64,000 nt of DNA from an uncultured Prevotella sp. (GTDB taxonomy: Bacteria > Bacteroidota > Bacteroidia > Bacteroidales > Bacteroidaceae): the NCBI GenBank assembly GCA_934203355.1, contig CAKPZC010000001.1, forward strand, positions 1 through 64,000. Reading direction: 5' to 3'. The notes under the pieces are model-generated. The model was not told where the DNA came from and ran no database searches. It saw only the letters and a list, made by a program, of their open reading frames with translations. The position numbers were made by a program, and so were the translations under genes. Positions 28,570 to 37,609 of this stretch are shown piece after piece (positions within the stretch are counted from its first letter, which is position 1; each line of letters starts with the position of its first letter).

Positions 28570-28592
28570 AGGTACGACATGAAGCCGTACCT
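28570..28592 (-). terminator. Hairpin terminator after tex
   Basis: AGGTACG and CGTACCT form a 7-bp perfect stem with a 9-nt loop, 8 nt downstream of the tex stop. The U run is poor on the minus strand, perhaps because the intron was inserted there. Confidence 0.65.
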
Positions 28593-28599
28593 CCTATTA

Positions 28600-30726
28600 T
28601 TATTCTTTCATCGACAGGGATATTCTCTGTCGCTTTTTATCTACCTCTGTCACTCTCACAACAACGTGTTGATGGAGCTTTACCACTTCATTCGGGTCCT
28701 TGACGTAGCGGTCGGACAACTGGGATATATGAACAAGACCATCGTGATGAACACCAACATCTACGAAGACACCAAAGTTGGTGATATTGGTGACAATACC
28801 AGGGAGGAGCATTCCGACCTGTAAGTCATCAATCTCATGGACACGAGGATCAAATTCAAAAGCCTCAACAGCAGCACGAGGGTCACGTCCAGGTCGCTGA
28901 AGCTCAGCCATGATGTCGGTAAGCGTGGGCATTCCCACAGTGTCTGTAACATAATCCTTTAGATGAATTGTTTTCTGAAGATTCTTGTTGTCGATAAGTT
29001 CAGCCACTGAGCAACCCTTATCCTTTGCCATTGCCATTACAATATCGTAGCTCTCTGGATGTACAGCACTATTATCGAGCGGATTTTTCGCACCAGGAAT
29101 ACGCAGGAAACCTGCACACTGAACGAAGGCAACAGGTCCGATACGCGGCACCTTCTTAAGTTCGGCACGCGATTTGAACGCTCCGTTCTCCTTTCTATAA
29201 TCCACAATATTCTTTGCTGTAGTGGCATTAAGACCACTAACATACATCAACAGGTGTCGACTCGCCGTATTGAGGTTTACGCCCACGGTGTTGACGCACG
29301 ACTCCACAACCATATCCAAACTCTTTTTCAATTCGACCTGATCGACATCATGCTGATACTGCCCAACTCCTATGCTCTTAGGATCAATTTTCACAAGCTC
29401 AGCAAGAGGGTCCATAAGACGACGTCCAATTGATACAGCTCCACGTACTGTTACGTCTTCGTTAGGGAATTCCTCGCGAGCAACATCGGAAGCCGAATAG
29501 ACAGAAGCTCCATCCTCACTAACTACAAATACATTTATCTTAGAATCGAGATTAATATCCTTGAAAAATGCCGAAGTCTCGCGACTCGCTGTGCCATTAC
29601 CCACAGCAACAGCTTCTATGTCGTATTTCTTCACCATTGCAAGCACCTGCCTAGCGGCACCCGAACGGTCGTTCTTGGGCGCATGAGGATAAATCACCTC
29701 GAAATGAAGTAACGTGCCCTGTGCATTAAGACACACTACCTTGCATCCCGTGCGATAACCCGGATCAACACCCAAGACGCGCTTCTGTCCCAACGGGGCA
29801 GCTAAAAGTAACTGTCGAAGATTCTCAGAAAACACACTAATAGCTTCTTTGTCGGCCCCTTGCTTGCTCGACAAAGCAAACTCGGTCTCTATCGATGGCT
29901 TTAAAAGACGCTTAAAGGCATCGTCGACAGCCTCGGCTACTAATTGCCCACACTCGCTACGACCAAGAACATACAGTCGACGAATCTTCTCGCAACACAT
30001 ATCTTCATCTGCTGAGATACTGATGCGCAGAAACCCCTCTTTTTCGCCACGGCGCATAGCAAGCAGACGGTGGGAGGAGCAGCGACGTAATGGCTCAGAG
30101 AAATCGAAATAGTCGCTATACTTCTGGGCTTCATCGGTCTCCGCCTTAGCCTTCACGACTTTTGAGGAGATTATTGCTTCGCGCTTAAAGACACTTCTTA
30201 CCGCCTTGCGCACATCCTCATTCTCATTTATAGTCTCGGCAATGATGAACTTAGCCCCCTGTACAGCCTCTTCTACCGACTTAATATCGCCTTTAACGTA
30301 CTTTTCAGCCGTTCTAAATGGATTTTTATCACGTTGCATTAGAATAACCTTCGCCAAAGGTTCCAATTCCTGTTGACGAGCAATATCAGCCTTTGTGCGG
30401 CGTTTGGGCTTAAAAGGAAGATAAAGATCTTCAAGTTCAGACATATTCCAACATTGCTCGATGCGCTGGCGCAGCTGGTCGGTGAGCTTGCCTTGATTGT
30501 TGATAGTAGAAATGATGGTATCCTTACGTTTGGCTACATCCTGCAATTTTTCGCGCATTAAAGCTATGTCTGCCACCTGAACTTCGTCAAGATTACCAGT
30601 ACGCTCTTTGCGATAGCGGCTTATAAACGGCACTGTACAGTTCTCTTCCAGCAATTCAAGGGTATTCTCTACGCCATTAACAGGAAGCGAAAGGGTGTCA
30701 GCAATGATTCTTGTAAATACGTTCAT
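28600..30726 (-). CDS. tex: Tex family transcription accessory protein
   Basis: 708 residues. Nucleic-acid-binding protein linked to transcription and RNA handling. Order of domains: helical N-terminus (VPFISRYRKERTGNLDEVQV), YqgF/RNase H-like domain about 310-430 (RVLGVDPGYRTGCKVVCL), helix-hairpin-helix region about 480-550 (RHLLMYVSGLNATTAKNIV and FKSRAELKKVPRIGPVAF), and a C-terminal S1 RNA-binding domain about 635-705 (VGMLLPGIVTNITNFGVFVD). The length is slightly under the usual 720-780. It is complete and stands alone. Confidence 0.95.
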   Translation of the reverse strand: MNVFTRIIADTLSLPVNGVENTLELLEENCTVPFISRYRKERTGNLDEVQVADIALMREKLQDVAKRKDTIISTINNQGKLTDQLRQRIEQCWNMSELEDLYLPFKPKRRTKADIARQQELEPLAKVILMQRDKNPFRTAEKYVKGDIKSVEEAVQGAKFIIAETINENEDVRKAVRSVFKREAIISSKVVKAKAETDEAQKYSDYFDFSEPLRRCSSHRLLAMRRGEKEGFLRISISADEDMCCEKIRRLYVLGRSECGQLVAEAVDDAFKRLLKPSIETEFALSSKQGADKEAISVFSENLRQLLLAAPLGQKRVLGVDPGYRTGCKVVCLNAQGTLLHFEVIYPHAPKNDRSGAARQVLAMVKKYDIEAVAVGNGTASRETSAFFKDINLDSKINVFVVSEDGASVYSASDVAREEFPNEDVTVRGAVSIGRRLMDPLAELVKIDPKSIGVGQYQHDVDQVELKKSLDMVVESCVNTVGVNLNTASRHLLMYVSGLNATTAKNIVDYRKENGAFKSRAELKKVPRIGPVAFVQCAGFLRIPGAKNPLDNSAVHPESYDIVMAMAKDKGCSVAELIDNKNLQKTIHLKDYVTDTVGMPTLTDIMAELQRPGRDPRAAVEAFEFDPRVHEIDDLQVGMLLPGIVTNITNFGVFVDVGVHHDGLVHISQLSDRYVKDPNEVVKLHQHVVVRVTEVDKKRQRISLSMKE

Positions 30727-30766
30727 TAATGTATAATTGATTACTCGTTATTAAAATTGATTCTCG

Positions 30767-31312
30767 TTATTTCTTAGGAACAAAAGTCTCCCATGTCTGA
30801 TCATCGTAAAAGATGCGAATCTCAGCTATCTTACGTTCGTTTGTGTCATAATTTTTTACTATTTTAAAACTATTAGTTGATGTTCGATCATCGGTCATGC
30901 GACACCCCTGAATAGTTGTATTATGTTGCGTAGCTCCTGCCGACTGACTTTCAACCTTAGAAGACACCAAATTAGAGTCTCCAGTAACCTCTACAGTCTT
31001 ACCAGCAACTGTAATGTCGCCGACCACGCCGTCAAGAGCAGACACCGACTGTGCCATGGGGGAGGAAGAAGGATTAAACGACGACACTGCCTCTGGCAAC
31101 TTGTAGTCGGTCATAGCACCACGACCAAACATCAACCAATCTGTAGAGATGTCAGGAAAGCGACTCTTTATAGCTTCAACTATTTTCAACGATGGAGCTG
31201 TACGCCCAGTAAAAATACTGCTGAGTGTTGCTGGAGCAATCTTTATGGTCTCGGCAAACTCCTGCTGAGTCATGTGCTGTGACTCTATTATTCTCTTTAT
31301 TCTGTCTTTCAT
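30767..31312 (-). CDS. XRE-family transcriptional regulator
   Basis: 181 residues from the ATG at 31312. The N-terminal HTH_3 domain is clear: IKRIIESQHMTQQEFAETIKI followed by APATLSSIFTGRTAPSLK, a classical Cro/C1 helix-turn-helix. DISTDWLMFGRG is a frequent tail of this domain in Bacteroidota. The middle is low-complexity Ser/Gly/Val and the last 35 residues (FKIVKNYDTNERKIAEIRIFYDDQTWE) look like a small beta-structured domain. A longer start at 31357 is less likely since a -7 box lies at 31361. It ends 40 bp before tex begins, and both point the same way. Confidence 0.88.
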   Translation of the reverse strand: MKDRIKRIIESQHMTQQEFAETIKIAPATLSSIFTGRTAPSLKIVEAIKSRFPDISTDWLMFGRGAMTDYKLPEAVSSFNPSSSPMAQSVSALDGVVGDITVAGKTVEVTGDSNLVSSKVESQSAGATQHNTTIQGCRMTDDRTSTNSFKIVKNYDTNERKIAEIRIFYDDQTWETFVPKK

Positions 31313-31331
31313 ACTAATGAATAATGGTTTT

Positions 31332-31344
31332 ACCGTTTTTCGGT
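31332..31344. promoter_or_regulatory. Dyad in the XRE gene leader, possible operator
   Basis: ACCGTTTTTCGGT, a 4-bp dyad with a 5-nt centre, lies between the -7 box and the start codon. Many XRE regulators repress their own gene from such dyads; binding here is only inference. Confidence 0.35.
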
Positions 31345-31360
31345 GATTTATTATCATTTA

Positions 31361-31368
31361 CAAAATTA
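31361..31368 (-). promoter_or_regulatory. -7 box for the XRE gene
   Basis: TAATTTTG on the minus strand, about 49 nt before the ATG at 31312. Confidence 0.5.
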
Positions 31369-31990
31369 AATTAAATAATTCAGATGTGCAAATTTTGCAA
31401 ATATTATTTTCTATATTTAAAGATTTATATATATAAATAATTAATCAACAACTCCACAAGCAGAAAAACAATCGAATAATTCAATCTATACATATTATAA
31501 AGTAATGTACACGTAAGCGTTCTTAATGATTACTGAAGATAATTATTACAACTAATTGGTTTACAACCACCTAAACAAACAGTAAAAAGTACCTTCTTAT
31601 ATATAATTGTTAGAAATACCTTATATTATAAATTATAGTATTATTTATTACTTTAGTAGTTTTTATTATATCACTTATTTTCAGCATGTTATAATACATT
31701 CTAAATAATTGGATTATTATCCATTTATATTTGTATATCTATCTTTGTAAATTCGTATTTTAATTTTTTACAATCCTAAAGTCACTTATTTTCCCAAGAT
31801 ATTATTTATTTTTATGTATTAATATTTACAGTTTAATATCTTTTACATTTGTAGATTTACATCTCTATATGTTAAGTTTAGTAAAGTTTATATTTAACAA
31901 GAGTCAAAATCTCGATTTTTACGAATACTAAAAAAATTCCGACCAGAGATTTTACAACACAAAAAAAAGTCATTCTCAGAGGATACAAAA
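31369..31990. other. AT-rich gap without a gene
   Basis: About 620 bp of very AT-rich sequence with no open frame worth calling. It holds a near-palindrome TGCAAATTTTGCA (31387-31399) and several plus-strand TAnnTTTG-like boxes, such as TATCTTTG near 31743 and TACATTTG near 31850, that face no gene. It could drive a small RNA or be simply upstream spacer of the regulator gene. Confidence 0.6.
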
Positions 31991-31996
31991 AAGCCT

Positions 31997-32040
31997 AACT
32001 CCCTTGATGATTAAGGAATTAGGCTAAAAAAAGAGGTTCG
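31997..32040. terminator. Hairpin terminator after holA
   Basis: AGCCTAACTCC and GGAATTAGGCT form an imperfect stem near 31997-32025, followed on the plus strand by A runs and preceded by AAAAAAG. On the minus strand, downstream of holA, the flanking A run becomes a U run. Confidence 0.65.
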
Positions 32041-32085
32041 CGTTTTTTTTTATTCCAGACGAAACCAGCCAAAAAATCAGCTGTT

Positions 32086-33117
32086 TTAGTGCAAAATAAA
32101 GAAGATTAACTCCTTCATAAGGTCACCAGTCGATGTATTCAGACTGTCTAAACCCTTACTTTTAGCATCAATTTCCCTTATTTTCGACAAAATCTGAAGA
32201 GTCTTCATCGCAGTAAAATTGCGCATACCAGCACGATAATCCTTAATACCCCATACCGACTTAAGTTCCAAATAGGCCGCAAGGCTATTATCGTTATTAC
32301 GGTCGGGGGCATAGAACGCCACCATAAGAATTTGAAAGTAGGCATAAAGCAAAGGTAAGCAGGAGAAGAGTGAACCTGCCTTTGGATTTTTGTCAAAATA
32401 TTTTACTATCTGATTTGCTTTAAAAATATTCCTCTCGATGAGGGCAGTCTTTAACTCAAACACATTAAAATCCTTGCTCACTCCTATCTCACGCTCCACT
32501 ATCTCTGGAGTCACCCTACGGTTATCGTCGGGGAGTGAAATCATCACCTTATCAAGTTCTGAAATGAGTCGGCTCAAGTCAGCCCCTATATGCTCAGCAA
32601 TCATCGAACACGACTTCGGGTCGATTGCTACATGATTGTTTTTTAAATAAGCTTCAATAAACGCAGGTAGTTCATAGTCACGTTTTTTCTTACTCTCAAA
32701 CACAACTCCCACCGCCTGAGCCTTTCCAACAAACTTCTTACGCTTATCGATAGTACCGTTTTTATAACAAACAACAAGAATAGTAGAGCCTAACGGTTTC
32801 TCGAAATAACGTTCAAGTGCGTCAAGCGACTTCATAGCCTGTGCCTCCTTCACAATCACCACTCTATACAACGATGGCATCACAGGATAACCACGGCAAA
32901 GGTCTGCCACTTTGGCTGCCGTGGTGTCGGCACCAAACACTATGGTTTGGTTGAAGTCGCAATCGTCGGAGTCTAATACACTCTCGGCTAAATAGTCTGC
33001 AATCTTGTCGATATAATACGACTCATCACCCATAAGAATGTAAACAGGGGCATATTTCTTGGCTTTTAGGTCGCGCATAATCGACTCATACGTAGCCATA
33101 GATTTCTTTTCTGCCAT
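32086..33117 (-). CDS. holA: DNA polymerase III subunit delta
   Basis: 343 residues from the ATG at 33117. The clamp-loader delta subunit that opens the sliding clamp. Family features: YAPVYILMGDESYYIDKIADYL at the N-terminus, YRVVIVKEAQAMKSLDALERYFEKP for the AAA-like core, and IAEHIGADLSRLISELDKVMI, the most conserved HolA stretch. Sequence identity in this family is low, so the call rests on the order of these motifs. An ATG at 33153 would add 12 residues but has no support. It is divergent from the HsdR_N-like gene. Confidence 0.92.
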   Translation of the reverse strand: MAEKKSMATYESIMRDLKAKKYAPVYILMGDESYYIDKIADYLAESVLDSDDCDFNQTIVFGADTTAAKVADLCRGYPVMPSLYRVVIVKEAQAMKSLDALERYFEKPLGSTILVVCYKNGTIDKRKKFVGKAQAVGVVFESKKKRDYELPAFIEAYLKNNHVAIDPKSCSMIAEHIGADLSRLISELDKVMISLPDDNRRVTPEIVEREIGVSKDFNVFELKTALIERNIFKANQIVKYFDKNPKAGSLFSCLPLLYAYFQILMVAFYAPDRNNDNSLAAYLELKSVWGIKDYRAGMRNFTAMKTLQILSKIREIDAKSKGLDSLNTSTGDLMKELIFFILH

Positions 33118-33188
33118 AATAAATATATATAAGGTGTAAAAATACATTAACAAGCCGTCTTTTAGCTCGTAAATATCATTTAAATTAT

Positions 33189-33196
33189 GTAATTTT
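33189..33196 (+). promoter_or_regulatory. -7 box for the HsdR_N-like gene
   Basis: TAATTTTG (TAnnTTTG type), about 48 nt before the ATG at 33244. It excludes the alternative upstream start at 33199. Confidence 0.5.
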
Positions 33197-33243
33197 GTAT
33201 GCAGTATGCCGCTTATGCGACATTTAAAAGCAAAATTACGAAA

Positions 33244-33702
33244 ATGATTCGATTAAACCTACCAACTTTCGAAATAAAGTTATCAGGAACCAAGGAACAG
33301 CCACGAATATTCGACATTCTACGCCGCCGCTATGTGGCTCTAACACCTGAGGAATGGGTGCGCCAGCACTTTGTACACTTCTTGACATCACATAAGGGAT
33401 ACCCAGCAGCCTTGATGGCAAACGAAATCGGACTAAGCATAGGCAACAAGAAATTGAGAGCCGACAGCGTAATTTACGATCGACAGCTGCAACCGCGAAT
33501 GATTATCGAATATAAGGCTCCCACTATAAGTATTACGCAGAAAGTTTTTGACCAAATTGCAGTCTACAACTTGTTGCTCCACGTGGATTACCTTGTGGTG
33601 AGTAACGGATTACAGCATTACTGCTGCCGGATGGATTATGAGAATCGCAAATATGATTTTCTTAGGGAGATCCCTGATTATAAAGAAATAAACAACCCAT
33701 AA
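33244..33702 (+). CDS. Stand-alone HsdR_N-type nuclease-domain protein
   Basis: 152 residues from the ATG at 33244. It matches the HsdR_N_2 (type I restriction R protein N-terminal) domain: the N-terminal RRRYVALTPEEWVRQHFVHFL and a PD-(D/E)xK-like core RADSVIYDRQLQPRMIIEYKAP, with Asp and the E-x-K pair in place. There is no helicase part, HsdS or methylase nearby, so it is not part of a restriction system here. I recall the same divergent pairing with holA in other Bacteroidales; a housekeeping DNA or RNA role is therefore more likely, but unknown. Confidence 0.82.
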   Translation: MIRLNLPTFEIKLSGTKEQPRIFDILRRRYVALTPEEWVRQHFVHFLTSHKGYPAALMANEIGLSIGNKKLRADSVIYDRQLQPRMIIEYKAPTISITQKVFDQIAVYNLLLHVDYLVVSNGLQHYCCRMDYENRKYDFLREIPDYKEINNP

Positions 33703-33715
33703 CAACAATAAAAAC

Positions 33716-34306
33716 ATGATTGAAAACGAGAAATTACAAAATTCAATAGAATATAAGAAAATGCGGAACCAGCAACTGTATTGTTTCGAATCTCCATTAC
33801 TGATGGACAGCATAACAAGAGCAAACAAACTGTGTTCAAAACTATCGAACATGACTCTCTCGTCGCCCGAATACAGACAGACAATTGAGACTCTTATCCC
33901 AGGATTGCCTAAAACGTCGGCAGTAACTCCTCCATTTCACTGCGACCACGGACACGGCATCAGCATTGGAGAGCACACTTTTATTAACTACGACTGTATT
34001 ATGCTCGACGGAGGAGAAATAAGAATTGGAGCACATTGCAAAATAGGTCCTCGCTGTCAATTCTTCACCCCCCAACACCCTATCGACTACCGCGACCGCA
34101 TGAAACCAGTGGAAACATGCTATCCTATAAGCATAGGTGACAACTGTTGGCTAGGAGGAGGAGTAACGGTATGTCCAGGTGTAAACATAGGACCGCGCTG
34201 CATCATAGCAGCAGGAAGCGTCGTTATACACGACATCCCAGCTGACTCAATGGCAGCTGGCAACCCTGCAGTAGTAAAAAAGAATTTAAAGATAACAAAA
34301 AAATAG
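33716..34306 (+). CDS. Sugar O-acetyltransferase, maltose/galactoside type
   Basis: 196 residues. Left-handed beta-helix acetyltransferase using acetyl-CoA. The N-terminal helical Maa domain is present (SIEYKKMRNQQLYCF), then hexapeptide repeats from HGISIGEHTFINYDC. The catalytic His is in FFTPQHPIDYRDR. The end, IAAGSVVIHDIPADSMAAGNPAVV, is the usual C-terminal coil. The substrate sugar cannot be told from sequence. It begins 13 bp after the HsdR_N-like gene and 8 bp before the DnaJ gene, so the three may form one transcript. Confidence 0.92.
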   Translation: MIENEKLQNSIEYKKMRNQQLYCFESPLLMDSITRANKLCSKLSNMTLSSPEYRQTIETLIPGLPKTSAVTPPFHCDHGHGISIGEHTFINYDCIMLDGGEIRIGAHCKIGPRCQFFTPQHPIDYRDRMKPVETCYPISIGDNCWLGGGVTVCPGVNIGPRCIIAAGSVVIHDIPADSMAAGNPAVVKKNLKITKK

Positions 34307-34314
34307 AATTAAAC

Positions 34315-35082
34315 ATGGGAGTAGGAAGATGGTTTGGCGGAGTACTCGGCTTTATGTCGGGAGGACCGCTAGGAGCACTCGCCGGCTATGCAATAGGCTG
34401 GCTGTTTGAAAAAGGAGCTGAAGGATTCAGCGATGAAGATAATTACACGACACAACAACAATTAGAGGGACAGCGCAACTCATTCCTCTTCTCATTGCTC
34501 GTGCTCGCTTCTTACATTATTAAAGCCGATGGTAAGGTGATGCATTCAGAAATGGAGTTTGTACGCGCTTTCCTGCGTCGCAACTTCGGTGAAATAGCGG
34601 TCAAACAGGGCGAAGAGATATTACTGCGCCTATTTGAGCGACAGAAGCAGATGGGACAAGAGGCTTTCAGAAACACAATAAGTGAGGCTTGCGCCGAAAT
34701 AGCCCAAAACATGGACTATTCACAACGTCTACAACTAGTCAATTTTCTTGTGACGATTGCACAAGCTGACGGCAATGTACCACAAAGTGAGATTGACGCT
34801 TTATATTTCGTAGCGTCAAAACTCGGCATTTCAGCCGACGATATAGCCTCTATGCTAAATCTATCGTCTGGTGGAACAAGTATTGAAGCCGCCTACAAAG
34901 TGCTTGGCATCACCGCTGAAGCCACAGACGACGAAGTGAAGGTTGCCTATCGACGCATGGCACTAAAACACCACCCAGACCGTGTGGCAACACTCGGAGA
35001 GGATGTACGTAAAGCTGCTGAGAAAAAGTTTCAGGAAATTAACGCCGCCAAGGAGACTATCTACAAAGCAAGAGGTATATAG
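34315..35082 (+). CDS. TerB/DnaJ-domain protein (DjlA-like co-chaperone)
   Basis: 255 residues. A glycine-rich N-terminal segment (VLGFMSGGPLGALAGYAIGW) may insert in the membrane, as in DjlA. A TerB-like helical domain follows (residues about 55-175, FLFSLLVLASYIIKADGKV). The C-terminal J domain starts AAYKVLGITAEATDDEVKVAYRR and holds the HPD motif in KHHPDRVA, needed to stimulate the DnaK ATPase. The layout is that of DjlA, a membrane-bound J protein. It is likely cotranscribed with the acetyltransferase; htpG lies 361 bp downstream. Confidence 0.9.
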   Translation: MGVGRWFGGVLGFMSGGPLGALAGYAIGWLFEKGAEGFSDEDNYTTQQQLEGQRNSFLFSLLVLASYIIKADGKVMHSEMEFVRAFLRRNFGEIAVKQGEEILLRLFERQKQMGQEAFRNTISEACAEIAQNMDYSQRLQLVNFLVTIAQADGNVPQSEIDALYFVASKLGISADDIASMLNLSSGGTSIEAAYKVLGITAEATDDEVKVAYRRMALKHHPDRVATLGEDVRKAAEKKFQEINAAKETIYKARGI

Positions 35083-35443
35083 CAATAGACTTTTTAGGGT
35101 AAGCGTACTTACTCCGTGCTCATTACATATAGAACACGGTCCACTGTTGGAATGTATGAACAATACGTTCTTACAGACACCAACAGCCAACACAGTATCA
35201 CCAAGTGTTTTAGCATGCAAACATACGTTTTGACAGCAGGAAATAAAAAGTATTGTTATCTATGCTATGTAACGACAATTGAAACACAGCAATAATATTA
35301 TCTTTAGAATAAGATAGATAGTATATCTCTTAAATTCCAGCATACATCACTCTCGATACCGTACAAATCAAATTTTATGGCACAGAATTTGTTTATGAGG
35401 ATATAAAACAAATAGCAAAAGATAAAATATAAAGTTTAGAATT
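35083..35443. other. Gap upstream of htpG
   Basis: 361 bp without a recognisable gene. GTAAG-CGTA-CTTAC (35099-35112) is a weak hairpin. ATGCAAACATACG at 35215-35227 followed by TTTTGAC repeats the outer edge of dispersed repeat copy B (49141-49153) and may be a degenerate third copy. No heat-shock element such as CIRCE was found before htpG. Confidence 0.5.
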
Positions 35444-37501
35444 ATGGCACAAAAAGGTAATATCGGCGTAACCACCGAGAACATTTTCCCAGTAATCAAG
35501 AAATTTCTCTACTCAGATCATGAGATTTTTCTTCGCGAGATGGTCTCAAATGCCGTCGACGCGACACAAAAGATAAAAACGCTTGCCGAAAGAGGCGATT
35601 TCAACGGAGACCTTGGCGATTTAACTGTACGCATAAGTCTTGACACCGACAAAGGTACGCTGACAATAAGCGACCGAGGCATTGGAATGACCGAGGAAGA
35701 AATAAACAAATATATCAACCAGATTGCTTTCTCGGGTGTAACCGACTTCCTTGACAAATACAAGGACAACGCGAATGCCATCATCGGACACTTTGGACTA
35801 GGATTCTACTCTTCATTTATGGTGAGCAAAAAGGTAGAGATTATTACACACAGCTACAAAGAAGGAACAAAGGCCGTAAAGTGGAGCTGCGACGGAAGTC
35901 CAGAATTTGAAATAGAGGATGCTGACAAAATCGACCGTGGTTCCGACATCATACTCCACATCGACGACGATTGCAAAGAATTCCTAGAGAGATCGAAAGT
36001 TGAAGCATTGCTCAACAAATACTGCAAGTTTATGCCAGTGCCTGTGGCTTTCGGCAAGAAAACAGAATGGAAAGACGGCAAACAGGTTGACACAGAGGAA
36101 GACAACATTATAAATAATGTGGAACCTTTATGGACAAAGACTCCAAGCACACTTAAGGACGAAGATTACAAGAGTTTCTACCGAACACTCTACCCCATGC
36201 AAGACGAACCACTGTTTTGGATTCACTTAAACGTAGACTATCCGTTCAATCTGACAGGAATTCTCTACTTTCCGCGAATCAAGTCAAACATCGAACTGCA
36301 ACGTAACAAAATCCAGCTTTACTGCAATCAGGTGTTCGTAACCGACCAGGTAGAAGGCATTGTGCCAGAGTTTCTTACCCTGCTCCACGGTGTCATCGAC
36401 TCGCCAGACATTCCTCTAAACGTAAGCCGCTCATATTTACAGAGCGATGCCAACGTGAAGAAAATCTCAAAATACATCACAAAGAAAGTTGCCGACCGTC
36501 TTGCTGCAATCTTCAAGGAGAACCGTAAGGAATACGAGGAGAAATGGGACGACTTGAAGATATTCATCAACTATGGAATGCTGTCGCAGGAAGATTTCTA
36601 CGACCGAGCAAAAGACTTTGCTCTTTTGAAAGACGTTGAAGGCAAATACTTCACATTTGACGAGTACAAGACTCTTGTAAAAGACAATCAGACCGACAAA
36701 GAAGGCAACATCGTATACCTATACACCAACGACAAGGAGGGAGAATATAGTTATATTGAGGCAGCAAAAGAAAAGGGGTACAGCGTATTGCTTCTTGACG
36801 GACAGCTCGACACACCTATGGTCTCTATGCTGGAACAGAAATTGGAAAAGACACGCTTTACAAGAGTAGATGCCGATATTGTCGACCGACTCATCATGAA
36901 GGAAGACAACAAGGAAAGCGAACTTGCAAAAGAAGAGAAAGACAACTTGACAGAGGCGTTCCGCTCACAGTTGCCAAAACTGGAGAAGACAGAATTCTAC
37001 GTCGACGTACAAGCACTTGGCGAACAAAACCTACCTGTTATAATCACTCAAAGCGAATACATGCGACGCATGAAAGAAGCAAGTAAGTATCAGGCCGGAA
37101 TGTCATTCTATGCACAAATGCCCGACGCTTTCAATCTCGTACTGAACAGCGACCACACACTCATCAAAAATGTGCTGACCGACGAAAAGTCGGCTTGTGC
37201 AGAAGAATTGAAACCTATCGACAGCGAAATCAAGGGACTTGAGGCACGTCTCGCCATTCTGCATCAAGAACAGGGCAAGAAGAAACCTGAAGAAATCACA
37301 CAGGAGGAGAAAGATGACGTGAAGTCAACAGAGAAATCTATAGAGGAACAGCACACAAAACGCAACTCTATAATCGCCACCTATGCAAAGGACAACAGAA
37401 TTGTACACCAACTCATTGACCTCGCCTTACTACAGAACGGCATGCTGAAGGGAGCAGCTCTCGACTCTTTCTTGAAACGCTCGGTGGACTTGATAAAGTA
37501 A
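35444..37501 (+). CDS. htpG: HSP90 chaperone HtpG
   Basis: 685 residues. Cytoplasmic ATP-dependent chaperone. The GHKL ATPase domain has EIFLREMVSNAVDATQKIK (with Asn and Asp for Mg-ATP), DRGIGMTEEEI, and HFGLGFYSSFMVS, the HSP90 version of the lid and G motifs. The middle domain has the catalytic Arg region PLNVSRSYLQSD. The C-terminal dimerisation domain is complete and ends without the eukaryotic MEEVD. A charged insert (EITQEEKDDVKSTEKSIEEQ, about 620-640) is usual in Bacteroidota. Confidence 0.97.
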   Translation: MAQKGNIGVTTENIFPVIKKFLYSDHEIFLREMVSNAVDATQKIKTLAERGDFNGDLGDLTVRISLDTDKGTLTISDRGIGMTEEEINKYINQIAFSGVTDFLDKYKDNANAIIGHFGLGFYSSFMVSKKVEIITHSYKEGTKAVKWSCDGSPEFEIEDADKIDRGSDIILHIDDDCKEFLERSKVEALLNKYCKFMPVPVAFGKKTEWKDGKQVDTEEDNIINNVEPLWTKTPSTLKDEDYKSFYRTLYPMQDEPLFWIHLNVDYPFNLTGILYFPRIKSNIELQRNKIQLYCNQVFVTDQVEGIVPEFLTLLHGVIDSPDIPLNVSRSYLQSDANVKKISKYITKKVADRLAAIFKENRKEYEEKWDDLKIFINYGMLSQEDFYDRAKDFALLKDVEGKYFTFDEYKTLVKDNQTDKEGNIVYLYTNDKEGEYSYIEAAKEKGYSVLLLDGQLDTPMVSMLEQKLEKTRFTRVDADIVDRLIMKEDNKESELAKEEKDNLTEAFRSQLPKLEKTEFYVDVQALGEQNLPVIITQSEYMRRMKEASKYQAGMSFYAQMPDAFNLVLNSDHTLIKNVLTDEKSACAEELKPIDSEIKGLEARLAILHQEQGKKKPEEITQEEKDDVKSTEKSIEEQHTKRNSIIATYAKDNRIVHQLIDLALLQNGMLKGAALDSFLKRSVDLIK

Positions 37502-37536
37502 AATCATACAAACAACAAGCGTTAAATGACAAGAAT

Positions 37537-37585
37537 AACAACGGCAACAACATATTTCATGTATTGTCGCCGTTGTTGTTTTTTT
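37537..37585 (+). terminator. Terminator after htpG
   Basis: AACAACGGC (37537-37545) pairs with GCCGTTGTT (37569-37577), followed by a T run. Upstream start codons of the next frame (37526) fall in this hairpin and are not used. Confidence 0.8.
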
Positions 37586-37609
37586 AAAAAAATATTAAGA
37601 CCTTCAACT

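Noticed and set aside
33244-33702. Type I restriction system
   Set aside because: Only an HsdR_N-like domain is present; there is no helicase, specificity or methylase gene nearby.
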